This document shows, one piece after another, positions 54,023-63,555 of a stretch of 64,000 nucleotides of DNA. The notes below the pieces were generated by a model. That model did no database searches, was not told the origin of the DNA, and worked only from the letters and a program-made list of their open reading frames with translations. The position numbers were made by a program, and so were the translations under genes. Source of the DNA: Desulfosudis oleivorans (lineage in GTDB: Bacteria; Desulfobacterota; Desulfobacteria; Desulfobacterales; SURF-7); NCBI GenBank assembly GCA_020723305.1, contig DYJC01000010.1, positions 62,001 through 126,000 of the forward strand, read 5' to 3'. How positions within the stretch are numbered: position 1 is the first letter of the stretch; the number at the start of each line of letters is the position of its first letter.

Positions 54023-55930
54023 TCATGTATGTTCCATGGTAACCCGAAGAACTTCCTGATAAGTAGTAACTCCGGCAAGCAATTTCTTGACTGCATTTTC
54101 ACGCAAAGTCACCATCCCCTCTTTCCGAGCCTGGATACCAAATGCTGTCAGGTCTGTTTCTGCGGTTGTCAGTTTCTTCAGTGCATCCGTATAGGGAAGC
54201 ACCTCGAAAATCGCAGCTCTTCCTCGATACCCTGTTCCTCGGCACTTGGTGCATCCTTTCCCCCGAAACAGTGTGATTTTTCCTTCCTTTTTTAAGTTGA
54301 TGCTCATGGCTTGTTTCAACTCATCGATATCCATCTCAAAAGACTCCTTGCAAGTACTGCAAATTTTTCGCATCAGGCGTTGGGCCAATATCCCGATAAT
54401 GGTTGTCTGAATTAAAAAAGGCGGTACGCCAAGATCCAGCAATCTCGTTATGGTCGATGGTGCATCGTTGGTGTGAATGGTGGAAAAAACGAGGTGACCG
54501 GTCATGGCCGCTTGTATTGCATTGCCGGCTGTTTCAAGATCCCTCATTTCACCAATCATGATGATATCCGGATCCTGTCTTAAAATCGTTCGAAGAATGG
54601 TCGCAAATGTAATACCAACAGCCGGTTGAACCGCAATTTGATTAAAGTCCTCATGGATCATCTCGATAGGGTCTTCAATGGTTGTGATGTTCACTTCCGG
54701 TGTCGAAATCTGTCTCAGTGTGGAATACAGTGTTGTGGATTTGCCGCTGCCTGTAGGACCGCATATTAATATGATTCCATGCGGTCTTTTGATAAATTGG
54801 TTATAGTGGCCCAGATCCGATTTTGTAAAGCCAAGCTCGTCCAGCCCCTGAAACAGAATATCCGGATCCATAACCCTCATCACCACTTTTTCACCAAAAG
54901 CTACCGGCAGTGTCGAAACACGAATCTCAACCTCGGTTCCCTCTTTATCCATCTTGATCCTGCCGTCCTGGGGACGTCTCTTTTCCGCAATATCCAGCCT
55001 GGAAAGTGTTTTTATCCGGCTAACAATCGCAACATGAACCTTTTTCGTTATTTTATAAACCGTATGAAGAACGCCATCAATCCGCATTCGTACAACCGTA
55101 ATATCTCTTTTGGGCTCAATATGGATATCGCTGGCCCGCTGATCAAACGCATAAACAAAAAGATGATTTACCGCATTCACAATATGCTGATCATCTAACT
55201 GTACTTCATCGGCTGATTTCAGCCGGACATATTGTTCCAGGTTTCCAAGATCAATGGCTGTTGCATCAAACAGCCCTTCTGCTTTACTTATGGATCGCTT
55301 AAAGCCAAAAAACTCATCAATGCATTTGATAATGTCTGCCCGCGAACTTACCACTGCCTTGACCTTCATTTGACTTGCCCGGGACAGGTCCTCCAGCGTC
55401 TCTGTATTAAAGGGGTCCGGGGTGGCTACAGTCAAACATCCGTCCTGAATTTCGATGGGAAGAACCTGATGCTTCAGGGCAAAGTTCCGTGGAATGGTTG
55501 TTGTGACGACATTCAAATCCAGTTTCAGCGGGTCTATTTTTTTAAATGGTATCCCCCAATCATTGGCAAGCGCCTGAAAAATAGATTCTTCGTCCAATTT
55601 TTCATGAATTTTATCTGCCCGATGCAGTTTTAATGAAACAACCACATCTATAATTGTGAAAGGTCTTATAATTTTAAGCCCGGTAGCACCAGAGTGGCTC
55701 TTGGCGCGAACTGCGGTCAGACGATTGATCACACTGCTCTTTTTTTTCAGAACCTCATTAATCTGATTCTGAGAGAGCAATCCTGCGTTTAAAAGAGTCT
55801 GGATTACTCTTTCATCTGAAAATGGATCATTAGGAGGATTCGTTCTATCTGAATATTCTTTTGATTGAGGCATATCTTGTTCACCTGAGGGTTTTATTTT
55901 TTTCATCAAAAACGGTTCCACCTGTTTCAC
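54023..55930 (-). CDS. PilB/GspE-family assembly ATPase
   Basis: A 635-residue hexameric ATPase for type IV pilus or type II secretion. A disordered N-terminus of about 35 residues precedes an MshEN-like domain (about 40-225, QTLLNAGLLSQNQINE). The ATPase has DIHIEPKRD near residue 280, Walker A CGPTGSGKST near 395, an Asp box (TTIEDPIEM), Walker B IIMIGEMRDLET near 463 (Met where Ile is usual), a His box (TGHLVFSTIHTN), and a CSTC...CTKC zinc element near 545. The GTG at 55930 has AAGGTG eight bases upstream; later ATG starts are possible. pilC lies far away at 19829-21040. Confidence 0.9.
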   Translation of the reverse strand: MKQVEPFLMKKIKPSGEQDMPQSKEYSDRTNPPNDPFSDERVIQTLLNAGLLSQNQINEVLKKKSSVINRLTAVRAKSHSGATGLKIIRPFTIIDVVVSLKLHRADKIHEKLDEESIFQALANDWGIPFKKIDPLKLDLNVVTTTIPRNFALKHQVLPIEIQDGCLTVATPDPFNTETLEDLSRASQMKVKAVVSSRADIIKCIDEFFGFKRSISKAEGLFDATAIDLGNLEQYVRLKSADEVQLDDQHIVNAVNHLFVYAFDQRASDIHIEPKRDITVVRMRIDGVLHTVYKITKKVHVAIVSRIKTLSRLDIAEKRRPQDGRIKMDKEGTEVEIRVSTLPVAFGEKVVMRVMDPDILFQGLDELGFTKSDLGHYNQFIKRPHGIILICGPTGSGKSTTLYSTLRQISTPEVNITTIEDPIEMIHEDFNQIAVQPAVGITFATILRTILRQDPDIIMIGEMRDLETAGNAIQAAMTGHLVFSTIHTNDAPSTITRLLDLGVPPFLIQTTIIGILAQRLMRKICSTCKESFEMDIDELKQAMSINLKKEGKITLFRGKGCTKCRGTGYRGRAAIFEVLPYTDALKKLTTAETDLTAFGIQARKEGMVTLRENAVKKLLAGVTTYQEVLRVTMEHT

Positions 55931-56120
55931 AGGGAATTCACCTTATTAATACAGGCAAACTTTATATTAAATTGAATGGTTTTGCACCAAAATAATTGTG
56001 TTCGTGACAAAACCGATTGTTCAGTATATAATGTTTGTATCTATGATAGTTAGGTAAAAAACGATCTGACTGTTTTCCCATGTTGAACAATTACGTCAAC
56101 CAAACCTGAAAAACGAACCC

Positions 56121-59100
56121 ATGTTACACATGAAAAATATAAAACCGGATGAATCGTCAGATGATCCGGAATTATCCTTTAAGGTGTTCCATGATTTAAT
56201 GTCCAAACGCGTTGGGAAAATCCTCCTGGTTTCCAGCCTCTATGATGCCTTTATTATGGAAGAAGAAGGCCGGCTTGCAGAAAGGATCATCCATGAATAT
56301 CGTGGACTGAATTTGTCTCGCCCCCCGAGAATCACCTGGGTTTCTTCCATTGATGAAGCGCTCACGGTATTGTCAAAAAGTAAATTTGACCTTATCATCA
56401 CGATGCCCGTAAGGGATACTGCTGATCCATATATCCTCCGTCGAAAAATTCAAAAAAAGTTTCCGCAAATTCCAATGATTCTTCTTGTCCATGACACCGG
56501 TATTCTGTCATTCGCTCCCGAGCCCAGACAAAATGATTCAACCTGCCGGCTGTTTGTTTGGAGCGGAAACACAGATCTTCTCCTAGCCATGATCAAAAGT
56601 ACTGAGGATCAGATGAACGTTTACCATGACACCAAGCGAGCCATGGTAAGGGTGATTATTTTGGTTGAAGACTCTCCTGAATACCGATCGTCCTTATTGC
56701 CCCTCCTGTATCGGGAAATTGTTACCCAAACGCAGAAAATAATGGACGATTCTCTTAATGAAGAACACCGTATCCTGAGAATGAGAGCCCGCCCCAAAAT
56801 TCTGATCGCTGAAAATTATGAAGAGGCTGAAATCCTGTTTCAAAAATATAAACCATATGTATTAAGTGTTTTTTCCGATGTTCGGTTTTCCAGAAACGAC
56901 AACCTCGATGACCAAGCCGGATTTCATTTGTGTGAAATGATTAAAAAGGAAAAACCCGGACTTCCTCTCCTTATGCTCAGTTCCGATGATTCCAATCGTC
57001 AAAAGGCGCTGGAAATAGCCAATGTTTTTCTGAACAAAAATTCTTCCTCTCTTCACATGGACATTCGAACATTCCTTGAACAATATCTGGCTTTCGGAGA
57101 CTTTATCTTTAGGCTTCCAAACGGCGAGGAAGTAGCCAGGGTTTCCAGCCTTTACCAGATGGAAAAAGCGATTCCTTCCATTCCGGATGAATCCATATAT
57201 TTTCATGCAGAAAAGGATCATTTTTCAACCTGGCTCATGGCTCGTTCTGAAATTCAGCTTGCATCAAAACTCCAACCGGTGCATACCACTGATTTTTCAA
57301 ATACAAGAGAATTAAAACAATACCTTGTGGATTGCCTTCGAAAAAAACGAAAAAGCAGACACCGTGGCGTGATCACCGATTTTTCATCAGACGGATTCTA
57401 TCCTGATTTGGATTTTACAAAAATCGGAAGCGGATCTCTTGGTGGAAAAGGCAGAGGTCTTGCGTTTATGTCATCCCTTTTGGGAAACAACCGTTCTATC
57501 TGGAAAAAATTTCCATCCGCACGAATCACGATTCCAAAAACTCTTGTAATTACAACTGAATATTTCGATTCTTTTGTCTCAAACAATCATCTGAAAATGT
57601 TTTCGAAAAACTCGGAAACGGATCTGGCTATTGCAAAAAAATTTCTGGAGTCAGACCTCCCCGAAAACCTTGTGAATAGTCTAACAACGTATTTATCCTG
57701 TGTCAAACAGCCACTTGCCGTCAGATCTTCCAGCCTTCTCGAAGATGCACAGTTTCAACCATTTGCCGGTATTTATAAAACCTACATGATCCCGAACAAT
57801 GATCCCAAAATTTCCATCCGGTTAAATCATCTGATTCGTGCAATCAAACTGATCTATGCTTCAACTTATTTTGAAGCTCCTAAATACTATTCAACAAACA
57901 CCTCCCACCGGGTGGAAGAAGAAAAAATGGCAATCGTCATTCAGCAAATCACCGGAAAGGAATATGGTGGATTCTATTTCCCTCCGATTTCAGGGGTTGC
58001 TCAATCCTATAATTTCTATCCGGTTTCTTATATGAAGCCGGAAGATGGGGTTGTCCATATTGCATTTGGCCTCGGAAAAACCGTTGTAGAAGGAGGCGCC
58101 TCTCTTCGTTTTTCTCCACGATATCCTCAATTTCTGCCCCAATACTCTACCGTGGATGATATCCTCAAAAACTCGCAAAAACTTTTTTATGGACTGGACA
58201 TGTCCCATCTTCCGGATGAATTTGGAATTTCTATACATGAAGATGGTTTTGCCGAACTTGATTCAACCCTCACACAGCTCGAAATAAATGATTTTGAATT
58301 GACCATAGAAGCCCATAGCGCGCTGCGAAATATGTTCAGCAGTTACCTCTCCGAGGATCATCGAATTCGTGACACCTATCATGCCAACACCCAGCATGTC
58401 GTATCCTTTTTCAATATTTTAAAATACAATGAATACCCACTCCCGGATCTTTTAATCGCGCTATTGGAAATCGGACAAACCGGAATGGGAGCTCCGGTTG
58501 AAATTGAATTTGCCGTTACTTTCCCTGCTGAACATGATCTGAATGAGAAAAGGAAAGGACCGGAGCTGGTTATTCTACAGATCAGGCCTATGGTGATCAA
58601 TAGACGAAATATCAATATTCAGATTGAACAAAAAGAGATAGAAAATTCCTTCTGCTTTTCCGACAATGCCCTTGGGAACGGAATCATAACTGAAATATAT
58701 TCAATTATTTTTGTAAAACCCGAGTCATTTGATCCTGCCCGGACAGTAGAGATTGCTTCTGAAATTGGAAAATTGAATAAAATCATGATGGAGAAAAAAG
58801 AAAAATATCTTTTAATCGGGCCGGGAAGATGGGGATCAGCCGATCGATGGCTCGGCATTCCGGTGAGCTGGAAAGATATTTGCGGGGTAGCTGCCATTAT
58901 TGAAACCACTTCTGAGCTGCTAACGGTCGACCCGTCTCAAGGAACTCATTTTTTTCATAATATCACATCACTGGGAATCGCCTATCTCACGGTTGGAAAC
59001 AGTGGCCAAAGCTTTTTGGATAAGGACTGGCTTAAATCGTTACCTGTTCAAAATGAAACCACTTTTATTTGTCATTGTCGAGTACAAAACCCGTTAATAA

Positions 59101-59156
59101 TCAAAATAGATGGTAAAGCATCTTGTGCTGTAATTTTAAAACCACCTTCCATATAA
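56121..59156 (+). CDS. Receiver-like / PEP-synthase ATP-binding-domain protein of unknown function
   Basis: A 1011-residue protein. Residues about 30-330 contain two CheY-like folds: KILLVSSLYD to PMILLVHD, and VIILVEDS to LMLSSDD with an Asp in SVFSDVRFS near residue 257. Residues about 430-860 resemble the PPDK/PEP-synthase N-terminal ATP-grasp domain: GSGSLGGKGRGLAF near 436, the triad-like LAVRSSSLLEDAQFQPFAG near 535, and VILQIRPM near 820. The C-terminus has GPGRWGSADRWLGIPVSW and PSQGTHFFHN near 955. I see no phosphohistidine swivelling domain (GGxxSHxAI) or PEP-binding barrel, so it is unlikely to be a normal PEP synthase. It is 42 bases upstream of gdhA. Confidence 0.75.
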   Translation: MLHMKNIKPDESSDDPELSFKVFHDLMSKRVGKILLVSSLYDAFIMEEEGRLAERIIHEYRGLNLSRPPRITWVSSIDEALTVLSKSKFDLIITMPVRDTADPYILRRKIQKKFPQIPMILLVHDTGILSFAPEPRQNDSTCRLFVWSGNTDLLLAMIKSTEDQMNVYHDTKRAMVRVIILVEDSPEYRSSLLPLLYREIVTQTQKIMDDSLNEEHRILRMRARPKILIAENYEEAEILFQKYKPYVLSVFSDVRFSRNDNLDDQAGFHLCEMIKKEKPGLPLLMLSSDDSNRQKALEIANVFLNKNSSSLHMDIRTFLEQYLAFGDFIFRLPNGEEVARVSSLYQMEKAIPSIPDESIYFHAEKDHFSTWLMARSEIQLASKLQPVHTTDFSNTRELKQYLVDCLRKKRKSRHRGVITDFSSDGFYPDLDFTKIGSGSLGGKGRGLAFMSSLLGNNRSIWKKFPSARITIPKTLVITTEYFDSFVSNNHLKMFSKNSETDLAIAKKFLESDLPENLVNSLTTYLSCVKQPLAVRSSSLLEDAQFQPFAGIYKTYMIPNNDPKISIRLNHLIRAIKLIYASTYFEAPKYYSTNTSHRVEEEKMAIVIQQITGKEYGGFYFPPISGVAQSYNFYPVSYMKPEDGVVHIAFGLGKTVVEGGASLRFSPRYPQFLPQYSTVDDILKNSQKLFYGLDMSHLPDEFGISIHEDGFAELDSTLTQLEINDFELTIEAHSALRNMFSSYLSEDHRIRDTYHANTQHVVSFFNILKYNEYPLPDLLIALLEIGQTGMGAPVEIEFAVTFPAEHDLNEKRKGPELVILQIRPMVINRRNINIQIEQKEIENSFCFSDNALGNGIITEIYSIIFVKPESFDPARTVEIASEIGKLNKIMMEKKEKYLLIGPGRWGSADRWLGIPVSWKDICGVAAIIETTSELLTVDPSQGTHFFHNITSLGIAYLTVGNSGQSFLDKDWLKSLPVQNETTFICHCRVQNPLIIKIDGKASCAVILKPPSI

Positions 59157-59198
59157 ATCGCTGTTCAACTTCTTTACTATAAAAAAAGTGAGGGAACA

Positions 59199-60548
59199 AT
59201 GAATTCAATACTAGACAAAATAAAATCAAGAGATCCCGGAGAAAAAGAGTTTCACCAGGCCATCAGCGAAGTCATGGATTCCATCATGCCCGTACTTGAC
59301 AAAAATCCGGAATATCGACATGCCGGAATCCTGGAAAGAATTACAGAGCCGGAGCGAACCATTATTTTCCGCGTTCCATGGATGGATGACCAGGGTAAAA
59401 CCCATGTTAACAGAGGCTTCCGAATCGAAATGAACAGCGCTATCGGTCCTTATAAAGGCGGATTACGATTTCATCCCTCTGTGAATTTATCCATCCTTAA
59501 ATTTCTGGCCTTTGAGCAGGTATTTAAAAATGCGTTGACTACCCTCCCCATGGGAGGCGGAAAAGGCGGATCTGATTTTGATCCCAAAGGGAAATCCGAT
59601 AATGAAGTAATGCGCTTTTGCCAGAGCTTTATGTGCGAGCTTTTTCGTCATATCGGACCGAACACGGATGTTCCTGCCGGCGATATCGGTGTTGGAGCCC
59701 GGGAAATCGGATTCCTATTTGGCATGTATAAAAAACTCAGCAATGAGTTTACCGGTGTACTCACCGGAAAAAGCCTGAACTGGGGAGGAAGCCTGATCCG
59801 TCCGGAGGCAACAGGATATGGATGCGTATATTTTGCTTCAGAAATGCTTGCAACCAAAAACACAACCATGAAAGGGAAAAAGTGTCTGGTATCCGGATCT
59901 GGAAATGTTGCACAGTTTACAACGGAAAAAATTCTGTCTCTTGGAGGCAAGGTATTGACTCTTTCCGATTCCTCAGGATACATTTTTGATGAAAAGGGCA
60001 TTGATGAAATCAAGCTTAACTTTATCAAAACACTGAAGAACAAAAAAAGAGGAAGAATCAAAGAGTATGCAGACCAATACAAGGAAGCTGTTTATACGCC
60101 TGTTGATTCAAAATCGGATTGTAACCCTCTCTGGAATCATAAAGCGGATTGCGCATTTCCATGTGCTACAGAGAATGAAGTGAATGAAAAGGATGCTGCT
60201 CATCTGGTTCAAAACGGAATCATTCTTCTGGCTGAAGGAGCAAATATGCCGACTACTCCAAATGGAATTGATGTATTGACCAATAGCCATGTTCTGTATG
60301 CGCCCGGTAAAGCTGCAAACGCCGGAGGTGTTGCTGTGTCAGGACTGGAAATGTCACAAAACAGCATGAGGATTCGATGGCAGCGGGAAGAGGTAGACGA
60401 AAAACTTCGTCTTATCATGAAAAATATTCACAAGACCTGCCTTGATGCAGCTGAATCCTATGGTACACCCGGGAACTACATGAAAGGTGCAAACATCGCC
60501 GGATTCGTGAAAGTGGTTGATGCAATGCTTGATCAGGGGCTGGTATAA
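59199..60548 (+). CDS. gdhA: NADP-type glutamate dehydrogenase
   Basis: A 449-residue hexameric glutamate dehydrogenase. The substrate-binding part has PYKGGLRFHPSVNLSILKFL, the catalytic-lysine segment LPMGGGKGGSDFDPKGKS near residue 112, and DVPAGDIGVGAREIG near 157. The nucleotide domain has LVSGSGNVAQFT near 230. Length and motifs match the small NADP-dependent class. GAGGGA precedes the ATG. It provides direct ammonium assimilation next to the GS regulators. Confidence 0.94.
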   Translation: MNSILDKIKSRDPGEKEFHQAISEVMDSIMPVLDKNPEYRHAGILERITEPERTIIFRVPWMDDQGKTHVNRGFRIEMNSAIGPYKGGLRFHPSVNLSILKFLAFEQVFKNALTTLPMGGGKGGSDFDPKGKSDNEVMRFCQSFMCELFRHIGPNTDVPAGDIGVGAREIGFLFGMYKKLSNEFTGVLTGKSLNWGGSLIRPEATGYGCVYFASEMLATKNTTMKGKKCLVSGSGNVAQFTTEKILSLGGKVLTLSDSSGYIFDEKGIDEIKLNFIKTLKNKKRGRIKEYADQYKEAVYTPVDSKSDCNPLWNHKADCAFPCATENEVNEKDAAHLVQNGIILLAEGANMPTTPNGIDVLTNSHVLYAPGKAANAGGVAVSGLEMSQNSMRIRWQREEVDEKLRLIMKNIHKTCLDAAESYGTPGNYMKGANIAGFVKVVDAMLDQGLV

Positions 60549-60552
60549 TAAC

Positions 60553-63447
60553 TTGATAAACACAAAAAAGGCACCTATTCTATTTCCAGTTGAGATCGCT
60601 GAACATCAAGACAGAAAATGGAAAACTTTCTGTAATAAGATGGAAGAATCCAATCTCCTGATCCCGGAATCTTCAACAGTTGTATGCGATCTCAAAACCG
60701 CCTTTTTGTTCAGTGATTTTATTTTTAGCAATCTGACCCGAAATCCTCTGTTGTTTAAAGAACTGCTTGTTAATAACTGTCTCTACCGTGCCTATACAAC
60801 AGGTAGTTACGCTAGAGATCTTTCTCATATCCTACAAAACACTTCTGATGAAAATCAGATCGCCGAAAAAACAAGTCATTTCCGATGCCGCGAAATGATC
60901 CGTATTGCTTTTCGAGACCTCACGGGCTATGCAGATCTGTCTGAAACCATGTCTGATCTTTCTGCCTTTGCGGATGCTTGTATTGATGGGGTCTTTTCAA
61001 AACTATATGATCAATTCTCACTTCGATACGGCATTCCGAAAAATCAGTTGGGGAAAAATCAAAATATTGTTGTTGTGGGTTTAGGAAAACTGGGAGCAAA
61101 GGAACTCAATTTTTCTTCTGACGTTGACCTGATGCTTGCATTTCCAGAAGATGGTTTTACAAGTGGTAAACAAGAATCCATTACAAATCTTGAATTCTTT
61201 TCTCTTCTGTCCCGGGCATTTCTCAAAATCTTTGCCGGATCCTCCTCTGCCGGTATTATTTTCCGGGTTGATCTCCGTTTGAGGCCATTTGGTGAAAACG
61301 GTCCTTTGATAACAAATTTTAATTTTTTAGAGGAATATTACGAAGCTCAGGGAAGAGAATGGGAAAGGTATGCCTTAATTAAAGCGAGAGTGGTAGCTGG
61401 AGATCAGACAGCAGGTCAGCACTTGCTCAAAAGGCTAAATCCATTTATCTACCGGAGATATCTTGATTACAACGCTTTTGAATCCCTGCGCGAAATGAAG
61501 CAGAGCATCGATTTTGAAATCCAGCGCAAAGGATTTCAGGGAAACATTAAACTGGGACCCGGAGGAATCCGGGAAATCGAATTTTTCGGACAGGCTTTTC
61601 AATTAATCCGGGGCGGGGTCTTGCCGTTGCTTCAGGAACCATCCATATTAAAGGTTCTAAATACACTGGTTGAAGAAAAATATATATCTCCGACTACCCG
61701 GGATGAGCTGACCAACGCATATCTTTTTCTACGCAACACAGAACACCGACTCCAGGAGTTTGATGACCGACAGACCCATTCTCTTCCAACAGAAGAAACA
61801 AAGCTTTTTCTCCTCTCCCTTTCTCTCGGTTTTTCAGATATCGAACAATTTTCCCGTCAATTGAATGCCCATATTAAAAATGTTCATGATCATTTTACCC
61901 AGATACTTTCAACTGCTGATCAAGAGCAACCTGTTTCAGACGGGAAAAAAGTACTATCGGGAATTTGGGAAAACCTTTTTGAGCCAAAAGATGAAGAGGC
62001 TATTCTTCTTTCAGCCGGATTCCAAAAACCTTCCGACATTCTTAAACAAATTATCGGCCTGCAAGAAGACACGGCAACCAGATCTCTGAGCAGAGATGGC
62101 CGCAGGAAGCTTGATCAGCTTATCCCACGAGTCCTCGAAATTACCGGAAAATCTGAACAGCCGGATCTTTCATTTTTTCGTATTGTAGAACTCATCAAAG
62201 CAATTGAACAGAGAACCAACTATCTTTCTCTGCTAATTGAAAATCCCGGTGCCTTGAAACAACTCGTGAGCCTCTCCATTTCCAGCCCATGGATCATCAA
62301 GTTTCTCACCCAGCATCCGGTTTTGCTGGATGAACTGCTGGATACCAGAATTCTTTACACTCCTCCTGATCGCAAACAATTGACTATCGAGCTTGAAAAA
62401 AAACTGGAATCCGTTCCTATTGACGACCTTGAACTTCAGATCGAACAATTATGTATTTTCAAACAAATCAACACCCTGCGGGTTGCCGCAGCAGACATCA
62501 GTGCTAACTATCCGCTTATGCGTGTAAGTGATCACCTGTCTGATATTGCGGAGTTGATATTAACTCAGGTTTTTAACCTGTCTTATCATCATATTGGTAA
62601 AAAATATGGATATCCAAGTTGTTCACCGGATATTAAAAACAGCAAACAACGGTTTGCTGTGATTGCCTATGGAAAGTTAGGTGGCATTGAACTAGGATAC
62701 GGATCTGACCTCGATATGGTTTTCCTTCACGGAGCAGCACCAGGCAAAACATTTGGAGGAAAATTTCAACCGATTGATAACAGTCAATTTTATACCCGAC
62801 TCGGTCAACGGATTATTCATATCCTGACCACCCATACCCGAGCAGGCAGGTTATATGAAATTGACATGAGATTAAGGCCCAGCGGGAGTTCCGGGCCTCT
62901 TGTCAGCCACATCGATTCATTCCGTGAGTATCAAGCGAATAATGCATGGACCTGGGAACATCAAGCTCTTGTCCGCGCCCGTTTTATTTGTGGAGACCCT
63001 GCGATCTCAAATCTGTTCGAAATAATTCGAAGAGAAACGCTTATGAAAAAAAGAGATCTATCAGAATTGAAATCAGAAATAAGGACTATGCGAGAAAAAA
63101 TACGGAAAGCACAAGGGATTTCTGAACCTGGCAAGTTTCACCTGAAACAGGGCAAGGGCGGAATCATCGATATTGAGTTTATCGTACAATATCTTATCCT
63201 GGCAAATGCTCATCAACATTCAGGGCTTGTGAAATGGTCTGATAATGTCCGGCAACTTGAAGCGCTTGCTCAAACCGGGATTCTCGAAAATAAAACCTCC
63301 CATTTATTAAAGCAGGCCTACCTGACCTTCCGATCCAGTATTCATCATCTGCATTTACAGGACCAACCACCTGTTGTGGATTATCCCGACCTCCAGGCAA
63401 TCGGCGCCACTGTTGCTGCAATATGGAAAAATTATTTTATCTCTTGA
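60553..63447 (+). CDS. glnE: Glutamine synthetase adenylyltransferase/adenylyl-removing enzyme
   Basis: A bifunctional regulator of about 964 residues that adenylylates and deadenylylates glutamine synthetase. The start is placed at a TTG at 60553, five bases after the gdhA stop; a frame open further upstream overlaps gdhA. Two nucleotidyltransferase domains are visible: LGKLGAKELNFSSDVDLMLAF near residue 195, and YGKLGGIELGYGSDLDMVFLH near 710. Each is followed by an Arg-rich helical region. It faces glnA, whose tyrosine site is retained, and is cotranscribed with gdhA. Confidence 0.95.
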   Translation: MINTKKAPILFPVEIAEHQDRKWKTFCNKMEESNLLIPESSTVVCDLKTAFLFSDFIFSNLTRNPLLFKELLVNNCLYRAYTTGSYARDLSHILQNTSDENQIAEKTSHFRCREMIRIAFRDLTGYADLSETMSDLSAFADACIDGVFSKLYDQFSLRYGIPKNQLGKNQNIVVVGLGKLGAKELNFSSDVDLMLAFPEDGFTSGKQESITNLEFFSLLSRAFLKIFAGSSSAGIIFRVDLRLRPFGENGPLITNFNFLEEYYEAQGREWERYALIKARVVAGDQTAGQHLLKRLNPFIYRRYLDYNAFESLREMKQSIDFEIQRKGFQGNIKLGPGGIREIEFFGQAFQLIRGGVLPLLQEPSILKVLNTLVEEKYISPTTRDELTNAYLFLRNTEHRLQEFDDRQTHSLPTEETKLFLLSLSLGFSDIEQFSRQLNAHIKNVHDHFTQILSTADQEQPVSDGKKVLSGIWENLFEPKDEEAILLSAGFQKPSDILKQIIGLQEDTATRSLSRDGRRKLDQLIPRVLEITGKSEQPDLSFFRIVELIKAIEQRTNYLSLLIENPGALKQLVSLSISSPWIIKFLTQHPVLLDELLDTRILYTPPDRKQLTIELEKKLESVPIDDLELQIEQLCIFKQINTLRVAAADISANYPLMRVSDHLSDIAELILTQVFNLSYHHIGKKYGYPSCSPDIKNSKQRFAVIAYGKLGGIELGYGSDLDMVFLHGAAPGKTFGGKFQPIDNSQFYTRLGQRIIHILTTHTRAGRLYEIDMRLRPSGSSGPLVSHIDSFREYQANNAWTWEHQALVRARFICGDPAISNLFEIIRRETLMKKRDLSELKSEIRTMREKIRKAQGISEPGKFHLKQGKGGIIDIEFIVQYLILANAHQHSGLVKWSDNVRQLEALAQTGILENKTSHLLKQAYLTFRSSIHHLHLQDQPPVVDYPDLQAIGATVAAIWKNYFIS

Positions 63448-63497
63448 ATAACGGGATGACACTCAAGCGAAAAAGCAACAACTCTCTTTTTAAAAGC

Positions 63498-63545
63498 AAA
63501 AACCGACATCTGAATGTAATCAAATGCCGGTTTTTATTTTTTTTT
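63498..63545 (+). terminator. Rho-independent terminator between glnE and glnA
   Basis: AAAAACCGACAT and ATGCCGGTTTTT form a stem with one mismatch, followed by a long T-rich run on the plus strand. On the minus strand it also carries a short T-run, so it may serve both convergent transcripts. Confidence 0.85.
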
Positions 63546-63555
63546 ACACTACTTT

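Noticed and set aside
56121-59156. Annotation as phosphoenolpyruvate synthase
   Set aside because: Only the ATP-binding domain resembles PEP synthase; the catalytic-His and PEP domains were not found.
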